The notes: generated from the letters alone by a model not told the origin. A DNA stretch of 64,000 bases from Planctomycetaceae bacterium (GCA_006969385.1 CP030884.1:3410001-3474000), one strand, 5' to 3'. Shown: positions 37,869 to 47,946, numbered from the stretch's first letter. Numbers and translations are program-made.

Positions 37869-40800
37869 ATGCCGGTTACTGAAAATACCCTGTGGAACAT
37901 GCGACGGCTGAATTTGGTCTTCGGCGTTTCGGCGCTGTTGGGCCTGATCTCGTTCTTCTGGATGATGAAGCACGATATCGAGCGCCCATGGCGCGAAATG
38001 CAGACGCAGTTTTTTAACGCGCGCTCGTCGCTGTATCACCTCACGGCGGTCACCTACGAAACGCCGGAAAAAAAGGCCGAGTATCAGAAGCTGAAGGATG
38101 ATGTCGAGCAAGCCAAGGCCGCGCTTGAGCAAGACGTCGTCGCGGACGAATTGGCGGCGCTAAATAAGCGGCTCAACACCCTCGAGGGTGAGCTGCAAGG
38201 TGTTTCGCTTTCGTTCGGTAACACCAATGCCAAGTTGGGGGTTCAAGTCTTCCATCTGCAGGAAGCCACCGGCATTCAGGGCAAGTCGGGCGCGGCGCTG
38301 GCGGCGGTGCAGGAAGAATACGATCGGCTGGAAGCTCGCGTCGACGAGTTGAAGGCGAAGAAGGAAGACCTCGAAGACACGATCAAGGGCATCAAGGCGC
38401 AGATCAAAGAAATCCGCGCACCGTTGGTCGCTGCCAAGCGCAACTTGCAGGACTTTGAGAAAGGCCTCAATGATGCACGCAGCGCGGCGCGGCGCTTTGG
38501 GCCGGGTGTGGTGCGCACGCTGTTGAACGCGCCGATTCTCGATTACGCACCGCCCAAAGGCGTGCCCGGTCGGCAGGAAGTGAAGAACCTGTTTATGAAG
38601 GATCTTCGCTTCGATATGAACTTCACCGATACGTATCTCATCGATCGCTGCACGACGTGTCATATCGCGATCGATAAGCCCGAGTTCACGCGCGACAATC
38701 TCGTCGATCAGGCCCAGCAAGCGATGATGGTTGAAAAGGTCGTCGAGGTGATCAAGCGCGAAAACGAAAAGCTGCTGCAGGAGTTGGATCGCAAGCTTGC
38801 CGATGTCGATGCGACGATGAACGACGGCAAGGCTCAGTTCATCAATGCCTTTGTACACGCCACCAATAAGTGGTTGAAAGCATCTAATCGTCCCACCATC
38901 AAAACCGAGATGGTGCAGCGTGCTTTCGAGGATACGACGCCCGATCGCGGCACGATTCAATCGGAAATCGAAAAGCAAGTGCGCGGTATTTTGGCCGCCG
39001 CGCCGCCGACGGTGGGCGACGATCGTCCGCTACGTTGGGACGAAATGACCGAGGAAGAGCAGGAGCGCTACTTTAAGTCGCTGATGGCGTCGATGAACTG
39101 CTATCTCGAAAACAACGACGAGCAGTCGCGCCCGCAGATCGAATTCGGTAAGGTGCTGGAAGCGCACCCGCGGCTTGATCTGTTTGTCTCGCCGACCTCG
39201 CCGCACCCGATGAACAAGATGGGCTGCACGGTCTGCCACGAGGGTTCGGGTCAGGAAACCGACTTCATCATGGCGGTGCATACGCCCAACTCTAAAGAGC
39301 AGCGGAAAGAGTGGGATAAGAAGTACGTCGTGAAAGAGCTTGGCATCCCGCTGACCGATTCGCATATTGCGGAAGAGTTTTGGGAACGACCGATGCTCAA
39401 GTCGGAGCACGTGTCCGCCAGTTGCCGCAAGTGTCATGAGCAGCTTTACGATTTGGAGAACTACAAGACCGCATCGCTGCCCGAAGCGCACAACGTGGTG
39501 GAAGGTCGCGACCTGTATGCCAAGGTCGGCTGCATTAACTGTCACAACATTGACGGCATGAGCGACTATCGCAAGGTCGGCCCCGATCTGACGTACGTGG
39601 CCAGCAAACTGGATACACCGTTTCTCGAACGTTGGATCGAGTATCCAAACGAGTTTCGACCGTCCACGCGCATGCCGCACTTCTTCAAGCAGGAGAACAA
39701 CTTGGTGCCGCCGTCGGTCGGAAGCGCCGCCGAGGGCGATTCGGACACCTACAACGAATTCGACCCGACGCCGATCTTGCGCACGGAGACCGAAATCCAG
39801 GCGATTACGGAGTACTTGGAAGTCTTCTCCAAGACGTGGGAGCCGGAGGTATTGCCCGAAGGTTTGGAAGGCGACGCCGAGCGCGGCGAACAATTATTCA
39901 CGCAGATCGGCTGTTTGGCCTGTCACGTGAATCTCGATGCGACCGATCCGCTCGACGATGATGGTCGCACTTTCGCTGAAACGTGGCTCGTCAAAGACAT
40001 CGCAATGGAAAAAGCGTGGTCCAAGATCGAGCAGATGCGCAAGGAAGGCGTCGCGCCGGAAGTCGATCAGTACGAAGAGATCATCGAAGCCGAGATGGAA
40101 CCGGCCAAGGCCGACTTTGAGGCGATGTCGAAGAACGATCGCGTGCGGTATGCGTCGCGCCAATTCACGCGTAACAAGCGCCAAAAGGCATTGCTCGAAA
40201 GCAAGACCGAAGCATTCCTGGCTGAGAACGATTTGAAGCCGGCACCGCATACCGATGTGGCCGATCCGTTCAAGCTCTACGTGCCGCCGGAGTTCACGCG
40301 ACAGGGGCCGGAATTGTCGGGCATGGGTTCCAAGCTGATTCCCGAAGTCGGCAACGACGCGCAGGCACAGCGAGGGATGCAGTGGCTGTATAACTGGTTG
40401 AAGCATCCGCGGCATTATGCCGAAGGCACGCTGATGCCGAAGATGTTCCGCGATAATTACTACCAACTCGAAGACGCGGAAACGCAAAAGTTAAAGAACG
40501 ACCAGGATATGCTCGATGTGGCGGCGTATTTGCTGACGCTGCGCAACGATGAGTTTGATCAGACGCCGATTGCGGACGACGAGGAACATCGCGACATGCG
40601 CGAACGGCTTATTCGCGATCTGCTGGGCGGCCAGAACACGGCGACGGTCGTGGAAATGATCGTCAATGATGAGAAGCCGTCCGATGTATCGCCGTATGGA
40701 CCGCTGACCGAGTCGATTGTGAATCAAACGTATCGTTCGTTTGGCGGTGGCGATGAAGGTCGCCAGCACGTGGCGGCCTTGCTGGATGAAAAGGCACCGA

Positions 40801-42467
40801 CGCTCGAACAGCGGCGCAAGTTGTTCCTCGGTATGAAGATGGTCAGCCATTACGGCTGTTACGCTTGCCACACGATTGCCGGCTTTGAGGACGCTTCGCG
40901 ACCGAGTATCGATATGTCGCAGTGGGCGCAGAAGTTTATCAGCCAACTCGACTTTGCGTTTTTCTCGCCGATCTTCGAATACGAGCGCGAAGAAAAGCCG
41001 GAGGTGTTCGAGCATCTCCATCGCGAAGACGATCCGGCGTTTTCCCATTTGGTCCGTGATACGGCGCAGGAAGCGGAAGATTTGATCGCCCACGCGAAGG
41101 ATGAAAATTCGTTTGCGGGCAATCCCGAGCAGCACATTCTGCACAATCATGCGACGTATGCGCATTACAAGATTCGCAACCCGCGCATCTGGGATCGCAA
41201 CAAACCGCGCAAGCCGTACGAGAAGTCGAAGATGCCGAACTACTTCTTCACTGCTGAAGAAGCGGAGGCACTAACGGCATACGTCTTGTCGCGGCGCGAA
41301 GCCAACGTGCGGGAAAGCGTGCAGATCAACTACGACGATACGCCGATCGGACGCGTGGCGCGCGGTCGGGAAGTATCGCGACAGTTGAACTGTATCGGTT
41401 GTCACACGATTGAAGGCAATGACACGGCCACGATACATCAGTATTACTCTACGGATACCTCGCTATCGGATACCAATCCGATTAGCCAGCGCTTCAAGCC
41501 GCCGCTCTTGTGGGGCGAAGGCGCGAAGATTCAGAACGATTGGTTGTTTACGTTCCTGAACAACGTCGAGATGTTGCGACCGTGGTTGAATGTGCGGATG
41601 CCGAGTTTCTATCTCAGCACCGAGGATACGACGGCATTGGTCGAGTATTTCGCCGGTCTGGCGCAGGTCGAGTCCGAACATTTGGATGACGCCCTGCTGC
41701 CGGTGGTGAAATACATGCAGCAGGTGAAGTCGGGCGAAATGCCCGATGCCGATCCGCATTGGTTCTTCCGCGACAATCTCGAAGATCAGGCCGAGTTCCT
41801 GAAGGAATACGCGCTGCGACACGATCAGGCGACGCGGTACGACTTCGATGATTCGCAGGCCGAGAATCGCGAAGAGCGTGCCGAAGCGCTGACGTTCGGG
41901 TTCGAGAAGGCCACGGAGCGCGCTCAGTTCCTGGAAGATGTTTACGACATTCCCTATCCGTTTACGGATAAAGAGACCCATACGATCAGCGACGAAGAAC
42001 GCTATAAGCTGGGCGAGCAGTTCTTCTATGATCTGAAATGTCTAGCCTGTCACGTGGCGGGTGATCCATCGCAGCCGGGTACGACGACGGAGATTAAGGC
42101 ACCAAACTTCGCGCTGACGTTTAAGCGTCTGCGTTACGAATGGGCGGTGCAGTGGCTCTACAACCCGAAAGCGCTGCAGCCGGGCACTAACATGCCGCAA
42201 ATCTTCCCGGGGAACAAATCCTTCTTCCAGGATTATCCGGAGGAAACCCGGAAGGAAAAAGAGGCATTGTACGGGGCTACGGCGGCCGAGCAGGCGAAGC
42301 TACTGGTTGATTATTTGTTCACGCTGGGCGCTCGGGGCGACACGGCGATTCAACCGGGGGCTGTGGAAGCCCAGCAGAAGGCCAAGGAGGCCGCCGAGCA
42401 GGAAGGCGATTTGGATATCGACTTCGGCGGCGGCGATGAGGAAGAAGCGCTCGATATTGAGTTTTAG
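37869..42467 (+). CDS. Giant octahaem c-type cytochrome of the bc-type complex
   Basis: A 1532-residue protein. One membrane helix near the N terminus (LVFGVSALLGLISFFWMM, about residues 18-35) is followed by a long coiled coil to about residue 215. Eight CxxCH haem sites lie at about residues 261, 453, 519, 555, 682, 997, 1175 and 1391. They are arranged as mono-haem domains joined by long helical segments, with distal Met candidates such as TRMPHFF and TLMPKMF after several. The C terminus is acidic (DLDIDFGGGDEEE). Its place between cytochrome b and the oxidase genes implies that it carries electrons from the Rieske protein towards the oxidase. Cytochromes of this size in bc complexes are unusual. 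Confidence 0.9.
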   Translation: MPVTENTLWNMRRLNLVFGVSALLGLISFFWMMKHDIERPWREMQTQFFNARSSLYHLTAVTYETPEKKAEYQKLKDDVEQAKAALEQDVVADELAALNKRLNTLEGELQGVSLSFGNTNAKLGVQVFHLQEATGIQGKSGAALAAVQEEYDRLEARVDELKAKKEDLEDTIKGIKAQIKEIRAPLVAAKRNLQDFEKGLNDARSAARRFGPGVVRTLLNAPILDYAPPKGVPGRQEVKNLFMKDLRFDMNFTDTYLIDRCTTCHIAIDKPEFTRDNLVDQAQQAMMVEKVVEVIKRENEKLLQELDRKLADVDATMNDGKAQFINAFVHATNKWLKASNRPTIKTEMVQRAFEDTTPDRGTIQSEIEKQVRGILAAAPPTVGDDRPLRWDEMTEEEQERYFKSLMASMNCYLENNDEQSRPQIEFGKVLEAHPRLDLFVSPTSPHPMNKMGCTVCHEGSGQETDFIMAVHTPNSKEQRKEWDKKYVVKELGIPLTDSHIAEEFWERPMLKSEHVSASCRKCHEQLYDLENYKTASLPEAHNVVEGRDLYAKVGCINCHNIDGMSDYRKVGPDLTYVASKLDTPFLERWIEYPNEFRPSTRMPHFFKQENNLVPPSVGSAAEGDSDTYNEFDPTPILRTETEIQAITEYLEVFSKTWEPEVLPEGLEGDAERGEQLFTQIGCLACHVNLDATDPLDDDGRTFAETWLVKDIAMEKAWSKIEQMRKEGVAPEVDQYEEIIEAEMEPAKADFEAMSKNDRVRYASRQFTRNKRQKALLESKTEAFLAENDLKPAPHTDVADPFKLYVPPEFTRQGPELSGMGSKLIPEVGNDAQAQRGMQWLYNWLKHPRHYAEGTLMPKMFRDNYYQLEDAETQKLKNDQDMLDVAAYLLTLRNDEFDQTPIADDEEHRDMRERLIRDLLGGQNTATVVEMIVNDEKPSDVSPYGPLTESIVNQTYRSFGGGDEGRQHVAALLDEKAPTLEQRRKLFLGMKMVSHYGCYACHTIAGFEDASRPSIDMSQWAQKFISQLDFAFFSPIFEYEREEKPEVFEHLHREDDPAFSHLVRDTAQEAEDLIAHAKDENSFAGNPEQHILHNHATYAHYKIRNPRIWDRNKPRKPYEKSKMPNYFFTAEEAEALTAYVLSRREANVRESVQINYDDTPIGRVARGREVSRQLNCIGCHTIEGNDTATIHQYYSTDTSLSDTNPISQRFKPPLLWGEGAKIQNDWLFTFLNNVEMLRPWLNVRMPSFYLSTEDTTALVEYFAGLAQVESEHLDDALLPVVKYMQQVKSGEMPDADPHWFFRDNLEDQAEFLKEYALRHDQATRYDFDDSQAENREERAEALTFGFEKATERAQFLEDVYDIPYPFTDKETHTISDEERYKLGEQFFYDLKCLACHVAGDPSQPGTTTEIKAPNFALTFKRLRYEWAVQWLYNPKALQPGTNMPQIFPGNKSFFQDYPEETRKEKEALYGATAAEQAKLLVDYLFTLGARGDTAIQPGAVEAQQKAKEAAEQEGDLDIDFGGGDEEEALDIEF

Positions 42468-42631
42468 CGGTCCGGGATCGGCTCGCTAACCGCTAACAGT
42501 TGTGCCACAATGGTGTCCGTAACGGATGTGAGATGCTATCGCCGACAACGGTACTGGCATACGGTAACCATGCATCGCGACGATCAAGATCGTTCGGTGC
42601 CGGACACTTTTTATCAGAACAGGAGAATGTG

Positions 42632-43522
42632 ATGCTTAAATCTCTCAAACACATCGCGGTGATGATGTTGACGGTCGCGTTGATCAGCAACGTGGCTCTG
42701 GCCGACGGCAAGAAGGGTACGGCTTCGATTAAGGGTAAGGTCACCAGCGGCAAACCGCTGAAGATGGCGCTGATCAAGATGAATGCGGACCCGACCTGCA
42801 ACAAGTTGAATGAAGATAAGAAGCCGCCGGTCGTCGATCCGGGCAAGCTGATTTATTCGAAGCAGGGCAATGCCGTTCCGGACGTATTCGTTTGGATCAG
42901 CAAAGGCGCCGACAAGTTCGATGCGCCCGACGAAGCCGTGGTCATCGACCAAAAAGACTGCATGTATGTGCCGCACGTAACAGGCATGATCGCCGGCCAG
43001 AAGATGGATATTAAGAACAGCGACCCGCTCAACCATAACGTGCACTCGCTGGCAAAGAAGAATCCGCAGTTTAACTTCGCTCAGGCACAGCCGATGACGA
43101 AGACGCTGGAAGGCAACGACACGTTTACGCGGACGGAAGAAGCGATCAAGATCAAGTGCGACGTGCACAGTTGGATGTCGTGTTACGTGTTCGTTTTGGA
43201 CAATCCCTTCTTCGATACGACGAAGGGCCATACCAATTCGGAAGACAAGGACGCATGGGGTACCTATGAGATCAAGGAAGTACCCGCTGGCAAATATACC
43301 GTCTCGATCTGGCATGAAGAACTGGGCGAGATGAACCAGAAAGTGGAAGTAAAGGACGGCGAAGCGTTGGAACTGAACTTCGAATTCGACAAGAAGGCGC
43401 AGGCCCCGCGCGAATTCAAGGAAGTCACCTTCGCCCGCAAGATCGAAACGGCCCCCACGACGACGAAAGCTCCGGCTAAGTCGTGCTGCGCCAAGCAGGC
43501 TGATGACGCGTCGGCCAAGTAA
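42632..43522 (+). CDS. Secreted cupredoxin-like protein
   Basis: AGGAGA at 42621-42626 fixes the ATG at 42632 and gives 296 residues; the upstream in-frame extension has no support. A signal peptide ends ALA. The domain contains DPLNHNVHS and KCDVHSWMSCYVFVLDNPFF, with His, Cys and His placed as in copper-binding cupredoxins. A carboxypeptidase-regulatory-like beta domain follows (YEIKEVPAGKYTVSIWHEEL). The tail contains a CC pair. It lies between the bc-type and oxidase genes, so it could be a blue-copper electron carrier, or a copper donor; both are inference. The Pro/Lys-rich segment near the end is probably disordered. Confidence 0.8.
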   Translation: MLKSLKHIAVMMLTVALISNVALADGKKGTASIKGKVTSGKPLKMALIKMNADPTCNKLNEDKKPPVVDPGKLIYSKQGNAVPDVFVWISKGADKFDAPDEAVVIDQKDCMYVPHVTGMIAGQKMDIKNSDPLNHNVHSLAKKNPQFNFAQAQPMTKTLEGNDTFTRTEEAIKIKCDVHSWMSCYVFVLDNPFFDTTKGHTNSEDKDAWGTYEIKEVPAGKYTVSIWHEELGEMNQKVEVKDGEALELNFEFDKKAQAPREFKEVTFARKIETAPTTTKAPAKSCCAKQADDASAK

Positions 43523-43656
43523 TTTGAATTGACCGATGCTCGACCGAGCGCTAACGGGTAGGTCGAGTATCTCAACTATTATGCATCGTCCGTGCGCCCG
43601 AAGTGGGCGCGTGGTACGGTGCAAATCTTGCTTTCGTTCGTTGGGAGATTGCGAAC

Positions 43657-44673
43657 ATGCAATTGTTGGGACAGGCGACGGATATCGCGCCTTACGCAAA
43701 CTGGATGCCGCCGATGCTGTCGGAGCACGGCGGGCAGATCGATAATCTGATTTCGGTCCTGCACATCTTCATGGCGATATTGTTTGTCGCGTGGGGCGCG
43801 TTCTTGACCTACACCGTGATTCGGTTCCGCGCCCGCGCGGGGCATAAGGCCGATTATCATCCGGTGAAGGGCAAGGCGTCGAAGTACGCGGAAATCGGTA
43901 TCGGGCTGTTCGAGGTGTTCCTGTTGCTTGGCCTCTCGATGCCGGTATGGGCGGCTTACAAGAACAACCCGCCCAAGGCCGATGATCGTGTCGAAGTGCG
44001 CGCCATCGGCGAGCAGTTCCAATGGAACTTCCACTATCCCGGCCCCGATGGGGTATTTGGTCGCACCAATGCGAAGTTCATCGACGCGGCAAGCAATACG
44101 GTCGGTCTCGATCCGGACGATCCGGCGGGTAAGGACGACATCCAAACCATCGGCGAGATGCACATTCCGGTTGGCAAGCCGATCTACGTGCGCGTCAGCT
44201 CGAAGGATGTGATCCATTCGTTCGCCATTCCGACGATGCGCGTCAAGCAGGACTGCATCCCCGGCATGGAAATCCCGATTTGGTTTACGGCCAAGGAAGA
44301 CGCCACGACCGAGCGCGTGAAAAGAGAGATGATCCAGGAGTTCCCGGTCGCCGATGTGGACTGGTATCGCCTACGACACCACGTTGCCGTCCAGGATTAT
44401 CAGGACGAAAGCGGCCAGGTCATTCTGAAAGAGGGCGAAGGCATCGGCCTGTCGCGCGAAGCCGGCGAGAAGAAACTCAAAACGCTGCGCGACGTCACCG
44501 ACACGATCAAAATGCAGCCGCGCAACCCGCTGGAAATTATCTGCGCGCAGCTATGCGGCAACAGTCACTTCAAGATGAAGGCGCAGGTATTCACGTACGA
44601 CGCTGCCGGTTATCAGGAGTGGATGGATAACGCGGTGCCGAAGGAAGTGGAAATCGACTTCGGTGGATTCTAA
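43657..44673 (+). CDS. Cytochrome c oxidase subunit II
   Basis: GGGAG 9 bases before the ATG at 43657 supports a 338-residue protein. Two N-terminal helices are followed by the external CuA domain. The ligands are DVIHSFAIP (His) and CAQLCGNSHFKM (two Cys, His, Met), so CuA is intact. Between these two blocks the usual short loop is replaced by about 75 extra residues rich in charge (TTERVKREMIQEF, SREAGEKKLKTL). It accepts electrons from a cytochrome or cupredoxin on the outer face and passes them to subunit I. No fused cytochrome c domain is present. Confidence 0.93.
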   Translation: MQLLGQATDIAPYANWMPPMLSEHGGQIDNLISVLHIFMAILFVAWGAFLTYTVIRFRARAGHKADYHPVKGKASKYAEIGIGLFEVFLLLGLSMPVWAAYKNNPPKADDRVEVRAIGEQFQWNFHYPGPDGVFGRTNAKFIDAASNTVGLDPDDPAGKDDIQTIGEMHIPVGKPIYVRVSSKDVIHSFAIPTMRVKQDCIPGMEIPIWFTAKEDATTERVKREMIQEFPVADVDWYRLRHHVAVQDYQDESGQVILKEGEGIGLSREAGEKKLKTLRDVTDTIKMQPRNPLEIICAQLCGNSHFKMKAQVFTYDAAGYQEWMDNAVPKEVEIDFGGF

Positions 44674-44807
44674 GCAGCGTAGCTACTCAAAAGAGAGATT
44701 CATCCCGTCGGGCACGGCGTTCGGCGGGCAAGTTTGATAGATTCCGAACATTCGCGGCTTTTTCCGTATGGACGGTCGAAATGTTCAGCCTCAGGACCTG
44801 ACGGATT

Positions 44808-46565
44808 ATGAGTGATCACAGTCACGATCTTCCTTTCTGGAAAAAGTACATCTTCTCCGTCGATCACAAGATGATCGGCATTCAATACACCGTGACGGCG
44901 TTGGTGTTTCTTGCCATCGGCTTCGGCATGATGTTGGTGATGCGCTATCAGTTGGCGTATCCCAATCAACCGATTCCGGTGATCGGGCAATTCCTCGGTG
45001 AGCCGATCGTGGCGGCGGTCGAAAACCCCGACACGGGCGAAACCGGCTACGTGCTAACCGGCGACGGGTATAACTCGTTCGGCGCGATGCACGGCACCAT
45101 CATGGTCTTCCTCGCGATCGTCCCGTTGGCCGTGGGTGGCTTTGGTAACTTCGTGCTACCGTTGCAATGCGGCGCGCCCGATATGGCGTTTCCGCGGCTC
45201 AACATGGCGAGCTACTGGACGTATTTGCCCGGCGGCATCCTGATGATGTTCGGCTTCTTCGTGAAAGGGGGGGCGGCCAATAGCGGGTGGACGTCTTATC
45301 CACCGTTGGCAACGATCGCAACCACGGGGCAGACGATTTGGCTGTTGGGCATGGTGATTCTGATCACCTCGTCGTTGCTCGGTTCGGTAAACTTTATTGT
45401 GACGGTGGTGCAATTGCGGGCCAAAGGGCTTTCGTTTTTCCGCTTGCCGTTCTTTGCCTGGGCGCAGTTGGTTACGGCGTTCCTGCTGCTGCTGGCGTTT
45501 CCGCCATTGGAAGCGGCGGGCGTCTTGCAACTCATGGATCGCGTCGCGGGTACGTCCTTCTTCGATCCGGGTGGTTTGATCGTTTCGGGTGTAGAACAGA
45601 ACACCGCCGGTGGTGGTAGCCCGCTCTTGTGGCAGCATTTGTTCTGGTTTCTGGCCCACCCCGAAGTGTACGTGTTGATTCTGCCCGGTCTCGGCATCAT
45701 CTCCGAAGTAATCGCCAACAACACGCGCAAGCCGCTGTGGGGTTATAAGTCGCTGGTGTATTCGGCGATCTTCCTCGGCTTCATGTCGTTTATCGTGTGG
45801 GCCCACCACATGTTTATGACGGGCATGGGCACCACGCTCAGCACGTTTTTCCAAGCGACGACGATGATCATTTCCGTACCGTCGGTCATCATTCTGACGT
45901 GTCTGATCATCAGCCTGTGGGGCGCGTCGATTCGCTTTACCGTGCCGATGCTGTTTGCGTTGGCGTTCCTGCCGATGTTCGGTATCGGTGGGTTGACCGG
46001 CTTGCCGCTGGGGCTAACCGCGTCGGATATTCACCTGCACGATACGTACTACGTGATCGGCCACTTCCATTACGTCGTGGCCCCCGGCACGATCTTCGCG
46101 ATGTTTGCCGGCATCTATTACTGGTTCCCGAAGGCAACGGGTCGCAAGATGAACGAATGGCTAGGTCGTATTCACTTCGCCGGTTCGTTCGTGTTTATCA
46201 ACGCCGTCTTTATGCCGTTCTTCTTCATGGGCATGGCGTCGGTATTGCGTCGTCAGTTCGACCAAACCGAAACGCTGCACGGTGCCGCCGTGCAAGGCCT
46301 CAGCGTGATGTCGACGTGGGGGGCCTTCGGTCTGGCCGCGTTCCAGTTGCCGTTCGTGTTTAACTTTTTCTGGAGCATCTTTGCCGGTGAGCGCGTCGGT
46401 GCGAACCCGTGGCATGCTACGACATTGGAATGGTCGGCCCCATCGCCGCCACCGCACGGTAACTTCCTGAGCGAGCCGGTGGTGGCTTGCGGTCCGTATG
46501 AATACAGCGTGCCGGGCGAGGCGGAGGACTACACGATGCAGTCGCCGCCCCCCGCAACGGCATAG
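44808..46565 (+). CDS. Cytochrome c oxidase subunit I (A-type)
   Basis: A 585-residue haem-copper oxidase core with 12 or more helices. Haem a and a3/CuB ligands are visible: FGAMHGTIMVF, AHPEVYVLILPG (CuB His cross-linked to Tyr, with the Glu of A1-type enzymes), WAHHMFMTGM and VIGHFHYVVAP. It reduces oxygen to water and pumps protons. The loop between the first two helices carries an insert (ENPDTGETGYVLTGDGYN). It is the second of four consecutive structural genes. Confidence 0.96.
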   Translation: MSDHSHDLPFWKKYIFSVDHKMIGIQYTVTALVFLAIGFGMMLVMRYQLAYPNQPIPVIGQFLGEPIVAAVENPDTGETGYVLTGDGYNSFGAMHGTIMVFLAIVPLAVGGFGNFVLPLQCGAPDMAFPRLNMASYWTYLPGGILMMFGFFVKGGAANSGWTSYPPLATIATTGQTIWLLGMVILITSSLLGSVNFIVTVVQLRAKGLSFFRLPFFAWAQLVTAFLLLLAFPPLEAAGVLQLMDRVAGTSFFDPGGLIVSGVEQNTAGGGSPLLWQHLFWFLAHPEVYVLILPGLGIISEVIANNTRKPLWGYKSLVYSAIFLGFMSFIVWAHHMFMTGMGTTLSTFFQATTMIISVPSVIILTCLIISLWGASIRFTVPMLFALAFLPMFGIGGLTGLPLGLTASDIHLHDTYYVIGHFHYVVAPGTIFAMFAGIYYWFPKATGRKMNEWLGRIHFAGSFVFINAVFMPFFFMGMASVLRRQFDQTETLHGAAVQGLSVMSTWGAFGLAAFQLPFVFNFFWSIFAGERVGANPWHATTLEWSAPSPPPHGNFLSEPVVACGPYEYSVPGEAEDYTMQSPPPATA

Positions 46566-46678
46566 TGTGGGTTTGACGCAGCGAGTGTGAAGATTACCGC
46601 CCTCAACCATGGGGCGATCGGGATCGACGCGTGAAAGCCGCGTTTGATCCAGCGGAACAACTTTGAGGAGAATGCAAC

Positions 46679-47596
46679 TTGTCCGCCGCAGCAACTGAGA
46701 TTCCTTACGATATGGAGCCGCATCCGCTCACGCGGATGTATAACGGCAAGTTCGGGATATGGCTGTTTTTGGCCTCCGAAATCATGCTGTTCGGCGCGCT
46801 GTTCTCTTCTTACGTGTTGCTACGCGTGGGGGCGCCGGAAGGCACCTGGCCGATCATCGGCGCGCCGACGGTGTTGGGGCACGAGATTCTGAATGTGCCG
46901 CTGGCCGCGTTGAACACGGTAATTCTGATATCCTCGTCGGTCACCATGCTGATGTCGTGGTACTACCTGAAGGAAAACAAGTTCAGCCGCGGGCAGTTTT
47001 TCCTGCTCATGACGGTCCTGTTGAGTTGCGGCTTTTTGGTCGTGAAATATTTCGAGTACAACTCGAAGCTGCATCACTATCTCGTCGAGTTCGACGCACC
47101 GTTGGTCGTGGACGGCGAGCAAGTCTCTTACAGCCGCACCTACCCGACAGCCGAAGGCGAGCGCACGGTGCATTACCTGCACGGTCATATCACCGAGACG
47201 GTGAAGGACGAAGACGGCTACGTCGAGTATTACAAGTTTGCCGCCGATGCGCGCAAGCCCGATCACGGTCACGCACACGATGACGGTGCCGACCACGGGG
47301 ATTCTCATGCCGGGGCGCACCCGGAGATCGAACTGCGTCCGAGCGATTATCGACGCATGTCTAATTGGGGCCCGGCGGGTAGCACATTCACCGGCATTTA
47401 TTTCACGCTGACGGGGCTGCACGGATTGCACATCGTCGGCGGCGTGGTGGTGATGGTGTACTTCCTGCTAACCGGCGGCTCGATGTGGAAGAAACTGCCC
47501 GACAAGTATGCGAACCGCATCGAATGCACGGGTTTGTATTGGCACTTTGTGGACCTCGTCTGGATCTTCCTGTTTCCGGTCCTATACCTGCTTTAG
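46679..47596 (+). CDS. Cytochrome c oxidase subunit III with His-rich loop
   Basis: A TTG at 46679, 8 bases after GAGGAG, is the only well-placed start, giving 305 residues. Helices and motifs of subunit III are present: KFGIWLFLASEIMLFGALFS, TFTGIYFTLTGLHGLHIVGG and ECTGLYWHFVDLVWIFLFPV. The middle loop is enlarged to about 110 residues and contains a His/Asp-rich tract (DHGHAHDDGADHGDSHAGAH). That tract could bind copper or zinc outside the membrane; this is a guess from composition. Confidence 0.93.
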   Translation: MSAAATEIPYDMEPHPLTRMYNGKFGIWLFLASEIMLFGALFSSYVLLRVGAPEGTWPIIGAPTVLGHEILNVPLAALNTVILISSSVTMLMSWYYLKENKFSRGQFFLLMTVLLSCGFLVVKYFEYNSKLHHYLVEFDAPLVVDGEQVSYSRTYPTAEGERTVHYLHGHITETVKDEDGYVEYYKFAADARKPDHGHAHDDGADHGDSHAGAHPEIELRPSDYRRMSNWGPAGSTFTGIYFTLTGLHGLHIVGGVVVMVYFLLTGGSMWKKLPDKYANRIECTGLYWHFVDLVWIFLFPVLYLL

Positions 47597-47607
47597 AGGA
47601 GCAATCG

Positions 47608-47946
47608 ATGGCTGCAAATGCGGAAGCACATCAAGCCGAGTTGAAGAAATACCTCATGGTTTTCGGGGCCCTGCTGGTGCTGACGGCCGTGACGGTGGGC
47701 GTTTCCTATATTCCGTGGCTGGCGGCCAACCACGTGCTGGCGATTGCGGTTGCCTTGCTCGTCGCCGGCGTGAAGGGGTCGTTGGTCGCATGCTATTTCA
47801 TGCACTTGCTGGACGAACGCGGCATGATTTTTTGGATTCTCGCCCTGTGCGTCCTATTCTTTATTACGCTGTTGTTGTTGCCGGTGGTGACTTCGTCCGA
47901 GGTGGTGGCGGGGCATGCGGATAAGCTTTACGGCGTAGGAAAGTAG
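47608..47946 (+). CDS. Cytochrome c oxidase subunit IV
   Basis: AGAGGA before the ATG at 47608 gives a 112-residue membrane protein with three helices (LMVFGALLVLTAVTVGVSYI, VLAIAVALLVAGVKGSLVAC, IFWILALCVLFFITLLLLPV). The VKGSLVACYFMHL block is characteristic of CyoD/CoxD-type subunit IV. It is 11 bases after subunit III. Confidence 0.9.
   Translation: MAANAEAHQAELKKYLMVFGALLVLTAVTVGVSYIPWLAANHVLAIAVALLVAGVKGSLVACYFMHLLDERGMIFWILALCVLFFITLLLLPVVTSSEVVAGHADKLYGVGK

Noticed and set aside
38160..40487. Several long minus-strand frames opposite the octahaem cytochrome
   Set aside because: They are shadows of the sense gene, low in complexity and with no motifs.
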